Source: Planctomycetota bacterium (GTDB taxonomy: Bacteria; Planctomycetota; UBA1135; UBA2386). Taken from it: a DNA stretch of 50,741 nt. Below, one piece after another: positions 44,909 to 50,741 of the stretch. The notes below the pieces were generated by a model. That model saw only the letters and a program-made list of their open reading frames with translations. It was not told the DNA's origin and did not search any database. Within the stretch, counting starts at the first letter, position 1. Every line of letters begins with the position of its first letter. Location of the stretch: positions 1 to 50,741 of the forward strand of contig JAEUHT010000021.1 in assembly GCA_016793265.1 (NCBI GenBank). The letters are read 5' to 3'. The position numbers and the translations under genes are program-made.

Positions 44909-45994
44909 TCAGCAGTGGAAGCGGATGAACCAGAGCAGCCGCACCTCGGTGTCGTGCGGCGTCGTCTCGACGCGCAGCAGCCCGAGCACGGCGCTGAAGA
45001 CGTTGCGGGTCTGCGGTCGCCGCACCGCAGTGTCCGTCAGGTAGGTGTTGCGGTTGCTCAGCAAGAGGCCGAACGGCCCCACCGTCCAGCGGTCCTCGTA
45101 GCTGCCGTTCCGGTAGTAGAGGACCAGCGGGATCCAGGCGTTGCGCTCGCCGCTGTAGTCGCCGAGGTGGATCTCGGCGGCGTGGAACTGCCCGGGGCCA
45201 CGCCGCAGCCGCCAGCGCATCGTGCGCCCGTCGGCGCCGAGTTCGGCGATGCGCTGCGAGAGCTCCAGCGCGCTCGGCACCGGCTGGCCGTCGACGCTGT
45301 CGATCACGTCGCCAGCGCGAACACCCGCCACCCACGCCGGCGAGCCGACCTCGATGTCGCTGACCACGACCGCGTTGCGCACCTCGCCGAACATACGTTC
45401 GCACCACACCGCGGGGATGCCCTGCAGGCTGGTGCCCGCGAACGGTCGAGGACTCGGCGCCACCGCCTCGAGCGGCACGTCCTGCGACTCGACGACGCGT
45501 TCGCGCAGCAGCTTCGCCTCGAGCTCGAGGTCGAGCCGCTCCACACCACGGCGCAGCGTGACCGCCACCGGCTGGCCGACGCGCAGCTTGCCCTCGGCGA
45601 CGGCCGCCTGCGACAGCTGGGTGATGTCCTCGCCGTCGATCGTGAGCAGCACGTCCCCCGCCAGCACCCCCGCGATCTCCGCCGCCGACTGCGGGTAGAC
45701 CCCGGTGATCAAGAGCCCGGCACCGGGCGGCACGCCGCGTCGCGCCGCCATCCCCTCGTCGAGCTCGATCAACTTGAAGCCGAGGAACGGCCGCTCGCGC
45801 AGGCCTGCCTTCTCGACTCGCAGGGCGGCGACACCACGCACCTTGAGGTGGTAGGTCTCACGCTCGTGCTCGCCGTTCTCGCGGCTGGCCAGCACGTAGT
45901 CGGCGGCGGCGAGGTAGTACTGATGGGACCAGGTGCGGCAGGAGGCCGACACGGCGAGGCCGCAGGTCAGCAGCAGCGACAGGGTTCGATGCAT
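44909..45994 (-). CDS. PDZ-domain lipoprotein
   Basis: A 361-residue protein beginning MHRTLSLLLTCGLAVSASC, a lipoprotein signal with Cys as the expected acylated residue. Two PDZ-type modules follow: GLLITGVYPQSAAEIAGVLAGDVLLTIDGEDI near residue 95, and NAVVVSDIEVGSPAWVAGVRAGDVIDSVDGQPV near residue 215. No protease triad or other catalytic motif is present. The C-terminal 110 residues (GQFHAAEIHLGDYSGERNAW onward) are beta-rich. It may scaffold or sense envelope proteins rather than degrade them. The MFS gene ends 64 bases upstream of its start on the same strand. Confidence 0.82.
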   Translation of the reverse strand: MHRTLSLLLTCGLAVSASCRTWSHQYYLAAADYVLASRENGEHERETYHLKVRGVAALRVEKAGLRERPFLGFKLIELDEGMAARRGVPPGAGLLITGVYPQSAAEIAGVLAGDVLLTIDGEDITQLSQAAVAEGKLRVGQPVAVTLRRGVERLDLELEAKLLRERVVESQDVPLEAVAPSPRPFAGTSLQGIPAVWCERMFGEVRNAVVVSDIEVGSPAWVAGVRAGDVIDSVDGQPVPSALELSQRIAELGADGRTMRWRLRRGPGQFHAAEIHLGDYSGERNAWIPLVLYYRNGSYEDRWTVGPFGLLLSNRNTYLTDTAVRRPQTRNVFSAVLGLLRVETTPHDTEVRLLWFIRFHC

Positions 45995-46058
45995 GGCGGG
46001 TCCGGGGCTGGCGACAAGGCCGCAGCAGCGGCGAGGTTCCCGTTGCGAGGCCCGCCGA

Positions 46059-47243
46059 TCAAGCGGCCCGTTCGCGGGCGCCGGTGCGGATGACCACGTA
46101 GGAGAGCAACTGGCAGACGGCGGCGAGCAGCAGCACGGCGCGGAAGCCGCCGTCGGCCGGCAGTTGGGCGGCGGCCCCGGCAAACAGCACGACGCCGAGC
46201 TGCATCGAGAAGCCGCGCAACCCCATCAGCGCCGGCACCCGCGCCTTCGCCACCAGGCCTGACAGCAGCGCCTGCAACGGCCCGGTTCGTGCCGCCGCGG
46301 TGGCGGCCAGCAAGGTGCCGAGCAGCAGCAGCTCCAGGCCACGCGGTTCCTGGGCGAGCAGGCCGAAGCAGAGCACGAGCGCCGCCGAGGTCATCAGCAC
46401 GAAGTTGCGCTTGCCGACACGATCACTGAGGCGACCGAGCAGGGCGCTGCCGAGCACCGAGGCGACGCCGAGGCCTACCCAGACCAGCAGCTGGTCGTCC
46501 TTGGCGACGATGCCGGAGCTGTCGAGCCAGCTGGTGGCGAGCTGCACGGTGGTGAAGAACGAGCCGACGTGCAGCATGGTGGCGAGCAGCGTGGCCAGCA
46601 CTCCAGGTTCGAACAGCACGCCGAACAGGTGCACCCGCGGCACCGCGGCCGCCTCGGGCACGACGCGCCGCACCCAGAGCGCGCCGAGCACGGCGAGCGC
46701 CGCCTGCACCAGGAAGATCCACTGCCAGTGCCCGGCCTTGCCCAGCAGGACCGCCAGCGGCATGCCGATCGGGATCGCCAAGAACATGCCGGCAGTGAAC
46801 ATGCCCATGGCGCGACCGCGCCTTGCGTAGGGCGCCACCTCGGCGGCGAACCCCGATGCCGCCGCGTAGGCGACACCGACCGCGAGGCCGGAGCCGAACC
46901 GCAGCAGCAGGAAGGGCCACCACGTCGGCGGCAACACGTGCCCGACGCTGAGCACGGCGAAGCCGATGAGGCCGCCGAGCAGCACCGCGCGCTGGCCAAG
47001 GCGCCGCACGAGCACGTTCAGCGCCAGCGCCCCGATCGCGGCACCGAGCGCGCCGGCGCCGATCAGGTAGCGCTCGCCGGTCCCATCCAGGGCCAGGTCG
47101 CCGCGAGCGAACGGCAACACGGCGCCGAGCACGTTGGTGTTGAGGTTGAGCACGAACGCGACGGTCGCCAACGCGGCGATGGCAGCGCGCTCATGCCCGC
47201 CGGCTGCGGCCGACGGCGGCGGAGCGGGATCGATCGTGGTCAA
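46059..47243 (-). CDS. Major facilitator superfamily transporter
   Basis: A 394-residue membrane protein with about 12 helices. After the first helices is VLVRRLGQRAVLLGGL, the loop 2-3 Gly-Arg type motif of MFS drug-H+ antiporters. Another such pair, LLGRLSDRVGKRNFVL, lies in the second half as expected. The most similar group is the AraJ/Cmx-like drug-efflux family (DHA1), but the substrate is unknown. The only in-frame start near the N-terminus is a TTG at 47243 (MTTIDPAPPP); ATGs just upstream are out of frame. The gene lies divergent from the FAD oxidoreductase gene across 118 bases. Confidence 0.85.
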   Translation of the reverse strand: MTTIDPAPPPSAAAGGHERAAIAALATVAFVLNLNTNVLGAVLPFARGDLALDGTGERYLIGAGALGAAIGALALNVLVRRLGQRAVLLGGLIGFAVLSVGHVLPPTWWPFLLLRFGSGLAVGVAYAAASGFAAEVAPYARRGRAMGMFTAGMFLAIPIGMPLAVLLGKAGHWQWIFLVQAALAVLGALWVRRVVPEAAAVPRVHLFGVLFEPGVLATLLATMLHVGSFFTTVQLATSWLDSSGIVAKDDQLLVWVGLGVASVLGSALLGRLSDRVGKRNFVLMTSAALVLCFGLLAQEPRGLELLLLGTLLAATAAARTGPLQALLSGLVAKARVPALMGLRGFSMQLGVVLFAGAAAQLPADGGFRAVLLLAAVCQLLSYVVIRTGARERAA

Positions 47244-47293
47244 GGCGGCGCATCATGCGTCCGGCTGCCGACGATTGCACCGTGCAGAACCTG

Positions 47294-47322
47294 TTCGTCC
47301 CGCTGCGACCTCGCGGTATAGA
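47294..47322 (+). promoter_or_regulatory. Candidate sigma-70-type promoter for the FAD oxidoreductase gene
   Basis: TTCGTC (47294) and TATAGA (47317) are 17 bases apart, a fair sigma-70 match with a good -10, in an otherwise GC-rich gap. Transcription would start about 30 bases before the GTG at 47362. No equivalent is seen for the divergent MFS gene. Sequence-based guess only. Confidence 0.4.
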
Positions 47323-47346
47323 GTTCTGCGCCCCGATGGACCGCCC

Positions 47347-47353
47347 AGAGGAG
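47347..47353 (+). promoter_or_regulatory. Shine-Dalgarno site fixing a GTG start
   Basis: AGAGGAG ends eight bases before GTG 47362 and supports that codon as the start of the FAD oxidoreductase, rather than the open frame extending upstream. Confidence 0.7.
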
Positions 47354-47361
47354 TCTCGTTC

Positions 47362-48699
47362 GTGAAGATCGCCGTGCTAGGTGGCGGCATCTCCGGTGTC
47401 GCGCTCGCCCGCCAACTCGCCGGCGACGGCCATCGAGTCGTCGTGCTCGAACGAGCCGAACGGCCGGGCGGGCTGTGCAAGAGCCGCCGCTACGGCGAGT
47501 TCACCTTCGACGAGGCCGGCGGCCACATCCTGTTCTCGAAGGACAAGCGGGTGCTCGACTGGCAGCTCGCCCGCTGCGGCGGCGACGCCGGCACGGTGCG
47601 CACCGAGCGCAACACCAAGATCCGCTGGCACGACCGCTGGGTGCCGTATCCGTTCGAGAACGGCGTCGGCCACCTGACCAAAGAGGCGATCGTCGACTGC
47701 ATCAAGGGCTACGTCGAAGCGCACGTCGCCCGCCGGCTCGGCGCGCCGTGCCCGGCCAATTTCGGCGACTGGATCCAGTGGCAGATGGGCGACGGCTTCG
47801 CCCGCCACTTCATGGTCCCCTACAACCAGAAGATCTGGAAGTGCGACCTGCACCAGATGGCCAGCGACTGGGTCGCCGGTCGCGTGCCCGAGGCGCCGAT
47901 CGAGGACATCCTGCGCGCTGCCGTCGGCATCGACACCGAGGGCTACCAACACCAATCGGTGTTCTGGTTCCCCAAGCACGGCGGCTTCGAAGCGCTGGTG
48001 CGCGGCACCTGCGACGGCGGCGGCTTCGAACTCGTCTGCGGCCACCGCGTGCAGCGCGTGGAACGGCGCGGCGATGGCTTCCTGGTCGACGGCGACACCT
48101 TCGACCTCGTCGTCAACACCGTGCCGCTGCCGCAGATCGAATCCGCGATCGTCGACCTGCCGGGCGAGGTGCGCGCCGACATCCGCGCGCTGCGGCCGAT
48201 CTCGCTGGTCAACCTGATGATCGGCGTCGAACTCGACGAGCCGCTGCCGCAGTTGAGCTGGATCTACCTGCCGTTCGCCGAGCAGGGACCGACCAACCGC
48301 GTCACCTACTTCAGCAACTACTCGCCGCACAACGCCCCGGCCGGGCACGGCTCCTTCCTGGCCGAGGTCACCCACCGCGGCGACCTGCGCGCCGACGCCG
48401 AATGGCGGCGCGGCGTCGTACAAGCCCTCGGCAAGGCCGGCATCCTGCGTCCCGAGAGGGTCGTGCTGCTGGAGTCGTGCGACAACGAGTACGCCTACAT
48501 CGACCAGAACCTCGAGTTCAGGGCGCGCATCCAGCGGGTGCGGTCGTGGTTCGACCACAGCGGCTACCTGACCTTCGGGCGCTTCGGCCGCTACGAGTAC
48601 CACAACAGCGACCAGTGCGTCGCCCGCGCCATGCAGGTGCACGAGCATGTGCGCGAGCTCGCCCGCACGGGGACGCGAGCACCGCTGAGGCTGGGCTGA
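47362..48699 (+). CDS. FAD-dependent oxidoreductase, UGM/amine-oxidase-like
   Basis: A 445-residue flavoprotein: N-terminal VKIAVLGGGISGVALARQLA for the FAD, VVVLERAERPGGLCKS, DEAGGHILFSKDK, and in the middle MVPYNQKIWKCDLHQMASDW, a phrase typical of the group related to UDP-galactopyranose mutase and protoporphyrinogen oxidase. C-terminal NSDQCVARAM replaces the usual second FAD contact. It probably acts on a sugar nucleotide or polyprenyl sugar of the cell surface, but this is inference. The GTG start is supported by an AGAGGAG site. There are no sugar genes beside it. A hairpin lies 17 bases after the stop. Confidence 0.8.
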   Translation: MKIAVLGGGISGVALARQLAGDGHRVVVLERAERPGGLCKSRRYGEFTFDEAGGHILFSKDKRVLDWQLARCGGDAGTVRTERNTKIRWHDRWVPYPFENGVGHLTKEAIVDCIKGYVEAHVARRLGAPCPANFGDWIQWQMGDGFARHFMVPYNQKIWKCDLHQMASDWVAGRVPEAPIEDILRAAVGIDTEGYQHQSVFWFPKHGGFEALVRGTCDGGGFELVCGHRVQRVERRGDGFLVDGDTFDLVVNTVPLPQIESAIVDLPGEVRADIRALRPISLVNLMIGVELDEPLPQLSWIYLPFAEQGPTNRVTYFSNYSPHNAPAGHGSFLAEVTHRGDLRADAEWRRGVVQALGKAGILRPERVVLLESCDNEYAYIDQNLEFRARIQRVRSWFDHSGYLTFGRFGRYEYHNSDQCVARAMQVHEHVRELARTGTRAPLRLG

Positions 48700-48715
48700 A
48701 CCCCGACCCGGTTGC

Positions 48716-48736
48716 CCGGCGAGATTTTCTCACCGG
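48716..48736 (+). terminator. Hairpin after the FAD oxidoreductase gene
   Basis: CCGG-C-GAGA pairs with TCTC-A-CCGG around a 3-base T loop: nine positions with one mismatch. It starts 17 bases past the stop. There is no U-run after it. It may end the oxidoreductase transcript and so separate it from the structured element downstream. Confidence 0.45.
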
Positions 48737-48815
48737 CCACGGAACCCGCCGGGAGCCTGCCTGCGTCTGAAGGGCGTTCTGCGGGGACCATGCCTCCTCG
48801 CAGAGCTCTTTCCCG

Positions 48816-48993
48816 TTCTCGAGACCCAGCGCGAGCACTCGGACGCCGAGACGGCATCGCGAATCAGAGGGGTCTGTTCCAGGGCGCAAGCCCGAGGTGC
48901 GGCTGACCAGTCAGCGAGCTGGCAGCACGTCTCGCGCTCGTCTGGGTCTCGAGAAAGGGTCGTCTCGCAGCGGCTCTCCCATGCACTGCCGCT
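48816..48993 (+). ncRNA. Candidate structured RNA of unknown class
   Basis: TTCTCGAGACCCA at 48816-48828 pairs perfectly (13 bp) with TGGGTCTCGAGAA at 48943-48955, and the pairing continues with CGAGC/GCTCG after a small internal loop. Inside lie at least three hairpins: CTCGG-ACG-CCGAG (48838-48850), GGGC-GCAA-GCCC with a GNRA tetraloop (48882-48893), and GTGC...GCAC (48897-48928) enclosing CCAG...CTGG. AGCGGC/GCCGCT (48969-48993) follows, then a terminator at 49004. No match to tmRNA, RNase P, SRP or rRNA signatures was found. The strand is taken from the terminator. Pairing is seen; transcription is inferred. Confidence 0.4.
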
Positions 48994-49003
48994 CGTCTCC
49001 CTT

Positions 49004-49038
49004 GTCGAGGCTGGCTTGTCCAGCCTCGACTTCTTTCT
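49004..49038 (+). terminator. Rho-independent terminator
   Basis: A perfect 11-bp stem (GTCGAGGCTGG / CCAGCCTCGAC) with a 5-base loop CTTGT is followed at once by TTCTTTCT. It is the best classical terminator in the window, reads on the plus strand, and lies far (305 bases) from the preceding protein gene, which suggests a separate transcript ends here. Confidence 0.8.
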
Positions 49039-49292
49039 AGGCCGAAGTTCCGGCCTGATGGCGAGCGCGCCGCGACCGCGGTTGGTTACTTCCGCCCGTG
49101 CGGCAGCCTAGAAGGCGTCGCCGGCGCACCACCACCACACCCGCCGGCACCGACCGGTCTCCGGGAGTCGACCCCTCATCCTGGCAGCCGGCCCTAGCCA
49201 AGGCTTCTTTTTCGGCCCCGCCTGTGATTTCATTCGGCCAACCGCACCACCCTGCATTCCCCGAGGAGAGTCCGCAGCCTCGGTCCACCACC

Positions 49293-49646
49293 ATGACGCC
49301 GCGGGATACCGGCGTCACCACGACTCGCCACCGCATGCCACCGAGGAAGATCGACCGCATTGCGCAACAAGCCGTCTGGGCTGCCCAAGGCTTCACCTGC
49401 GAGGTCTGGATCGACCCTCCGAGCCAGGTCTGGAAGGACTTCGAGCACGACGTGGACGAGATCGTGATGCTCGTCGAAGGCCAGAGCCAGATCGAGATGC
49501 AGGGCCGCACGGTGCGCCTGCAGCCCGGGGACGAGCTCGTGATCCCCGCCGGCGTGAAGCACACGGTGCGCAACTCCGGCGATGGCCCGGCGCGGTGGCT
49601 GCACGGCTATCGCATCACCAAGGCCGCCGGCGCCGACACCAACTGA
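49293..49646 (+). CDS. Small cupin-domain protein
   Basis: A 117-residue single-domain cupin. The core reads VDEIVMLVEGQSQIEMQGRTVRLQPGDELVIPAGVKHTVRN, the two cupin motifs with the second-motif His. The first motif lacks the usual HxH pair, leaving Glu and a later His, so the metal site may be reduced. ATG 49293 is used; ATG 49335 would drop a non-conserved Thr/Arg tail. Cupins of this size bind small ligands or act as sugar/phosphomannose-like isomerases or sensors; the role is not clear. It stands alone between the structured region and the convergent secreted-protein gene. Confidence 0.75.
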   Translation: MTPRDTGVTTTRHRMPPRKIDRIAQQAVWAAQGFTCEVWIDPPSQVWKDFEHDVDEIVMLVEGQSQIEMQGRTVRLQPGDELVIPAGVKHTVRNSGDGPARWLHGYRITKAAGADTN

Positions 49647-49737
49647 GCGGCTCGCGATCGCGCCGCAAACCGACTGCGCCGCCAGCGATCGCGCCGACCT
49701 GAGCAGGTCGACCCAAGCAGGCCGGGGCCCAAAACGC

Positions 49738-49782
49738 CGCGCGACAGCACCCCCGACCTGCGGCCGAGAGAGCTGTCGCGCG
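49738..49782. terminator. Inverted repeat between cupin and secreted-protein genes
   Basis: Perfect 11-bp arms (CGCGCGACAGC / GCTGTCGCGCG) enclose a 23-base loop. On the minus strand they are followed by GCGTTTTG, so the element best fits a terminator for the secreted-protein gene, which ends 50 bases before it. It could also act on the plus strand for the cupin gene. Confidence 0.6.
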
Positions 49783-49831
49783 TTGGGTGGTTCGGGCAGA
49801 CGCAGCGGCGACCTTGGGATCGCCTATCGCG

Positions 49832-50584
49832 TCACAGCGTGCCGACCGTGCCCTTCAGACCGTTGCTCGTGATCCAACCGAACGCGTTCTCGCTCGAGTT
49901 CACGGCGGTGGTCATGAACACCTCGATGCCGGTCAGGCTCGGGTTCGCCGGGATCGGCAGGCCCCAAGCGTGGGTGGCGCCGGTGACCAGGAACGCGTTC
50001 AGCAGGTCCGGCGTCGCGCGCAGGCCGCAGTTGGGGGCGCCGAGGAAGAACAGGTCGTCGATGCCCGGGTCCGCAACGCCGATCACCTCGATGCCGAGCA
50101 GCGACGTGGCCGGGATGTTGCCCGTGGTGATGTTCCAGGTGCCGCCGGTGATCGGACGGTTGTTCCACACCAAGTTCAGGCCATCGACCTCGGCGACGGT
50201 CGAGCCGCCGACGGAGAGGTCGATCGGGGCGGTGACGTTGCCGTAGAGGCCCATGCAGTAACCCGCGAACATGGTGCCGGCCTGTGAGGTCGAGTCGTTG
50301 ACCACGGTGCCGTAGCGGAACTCGACGCGGTCGTCGGTGCCGTTGTTGATCAACGCGATCTGGAACGTCGAGCCGCCGCCGGTGCCGCCGAAGCAGGGCA
50401 CGTTGACCCACGTGATCAGGTAGACGTTCGGGTTGTTCGGGTCGACGTTGTGGAAGACGTTGTTGATGTTGGCGGTGCCGTCGGGCAGCAGGTCGTTCGC
50501 GGCCGGGCAGAGGCGCACGTTGGGCTGGGCGAACACGTCGTAGGCCGTGAACGCCTGCATCGTGCCGACCGTGCCGGCGACGGC
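49832..50584 (-). CDS. Secreted planctomycete-type protein, truncated
   Basis: At least 251 residues without a visible start. The sequence is rich in Asn, Gly and Thr with few Lys and two separated Cys residues. It is mainly beta-structured: VNVPCFGGTGGGSTFQIALINNGTDD and VEFRYGTVVNDSTSQ. The end, GIEVFMTTAVNSSENAFGWITSNGLKGTVGTL in overview, follows the C-terminal pattern seen in planctomycete exported proteins with an SNGL motif near the end. Probably an extracellular or cell-surface protein; function unknown. The frame continues into a run of Gly codons at 50585-50703 that I judge to be an artefact, so the true N-terminus is missing. Confidence 0.65.
   Translation of the reverse strand, partial: AVAGTVGTMQAFTAYDVFAQPNVRLCPAANDLLPDGTANINNVFHNVDPNNPNVYLITWVNVPCFGGTGGGSTFQIALINNGTDDRVEFRYGTVVNDSTSQAGTMFAGYCMGLYGNVTAPIDLSVGGSTVAEVDGLNLVWNNRPITGGTWNITTGNIPATSLLGIEVIGVADPGIDDLFFLGAPNCGLRATPDLLNAFLVTGATHAWGLPIPANPSLTGIEVFMTTAVNSSENAFGWITSNGLKGTVGTL

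Positions 50585-50741
<157 letters not shown>

Larger units (their letters stand above)
48700..49292. other. 593-base non-coding stretch, structured in its first 340 bases
   Basis: No convincing protein gene: the short reading frames here lack domains and ribosome sites. The first part holds a hairpin, a long paired element with internal hairpins and a strong terminator (listed separately). The last 250 bases before the cupin (49040-49292) show a run of pyrimidines (CTTCTTTTTC near 49203) and GAGGAG 24 bases before the cupin ATG, probably too far for a ribosome site. Confidence 0.6.

Noticed and set aside
48712..48906. A 64-codon plus-strand frame inside the structured stretch.
   Set aside because: No ribosome site or recognisable domain, and it overlaps the paired RNA elements.
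48901..48920. GGCTGACCAGTCAGCG resembles the 5' end of RNase P RNA.
   Set aside because: The conserved GAGGAAAGTCC and ACAGAAA elements of RNase P are missing on both strands nearby.

Overview
The window is about 50.7 kb of very GC-rich DNA (roughly 70% G+C by eye) that is almost fully packed with protein genes. It most likely comes from a planctomycete (Planctomycetota) chromosome. The first and last genes encode secreted proteins with the C-terminal cell-surface domain style I associate with that phylum. There is a BamA-type outer-membrane assembly protein, several lipoproteins and a TolC-like channel, so the cell has an outer membrane. No tRNA, rRNA, CRISPR array or insertion sequence was recognised. 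Taxonomy is inferred from protein style only.

Layout. 0-2.3 kb: 3' part of a secreted zinc metalloprotease. 2.3-4.9 kb (minus): elbB, a short-chain dehydrogenase and an outer-membrane lipoprotein. 4.9-9.8 kb: ChaN-like lipoprotein (+), HDOD protein and sthA transhydrogenase (-), DUF342/FapA-like protein and a CBS-domain protein (+). 9.85-20.45 kb (minus): a seven-gene run, coaB, ftsK, a motorless FtsK-like protein, dnaB, bamA, a Nudix hydrolase and a LOG-family protein, linking chromosome replication and segregation with envelope assembly. 20.5-26.5 kb (plus): a TolC/MacA/MacB-type tripartite ABC export operon. 26.5-32.7 kb (minus): ptsI, a four-repeat Myb/SANT-like protein, a STAS protein, a histidine kinase with a dead receiver, a response regulator and a degenerate HD-like protein. 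32.7-35.4 kb (plus): a membrane-linked coiled-coil protein and a CWC-mutarotase fusion. 35.4-44 kb: biotin carboxylase and its carrier protein, then nhaA, a Gfo/Idh oxidoreductase and a HExxH protein on the other strand, then acyl-CoA carboxylase beta and methylmalonyl-CoA epimerase. Together the carboxylase parts point to propionyl-CoA to methylmalonyl-CoA conversion. 44-48.7 kb: mutM, a PDZ lipoprotein, an MFS transporter and an FAD oxidoreductase. 48.7-50.7 kb: a 593-base stretch with strong RNA-like secondary structure, a small cupin, and a truncated secreted protein running into an apparent homopolymer artefact at the end of the sequence.

Genes are tightly coupled. Nine adjacent pairs share a 4-base ATGA or GTGA stop/start overlap, which also fixes many start codons. 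The most unusual items are the FtsK-like protein that keeps the membrane and gamma domains but lacks the ATPase motor, the Myb/SANT-like protein coupled to an orphan ptsI, the in-frame CWC-mutarotase fusion, the kinase with an unphosphorylatable receiver beside a degenerate HD protein, and the structured non-coding stretch at 48.8-49.04 kb.
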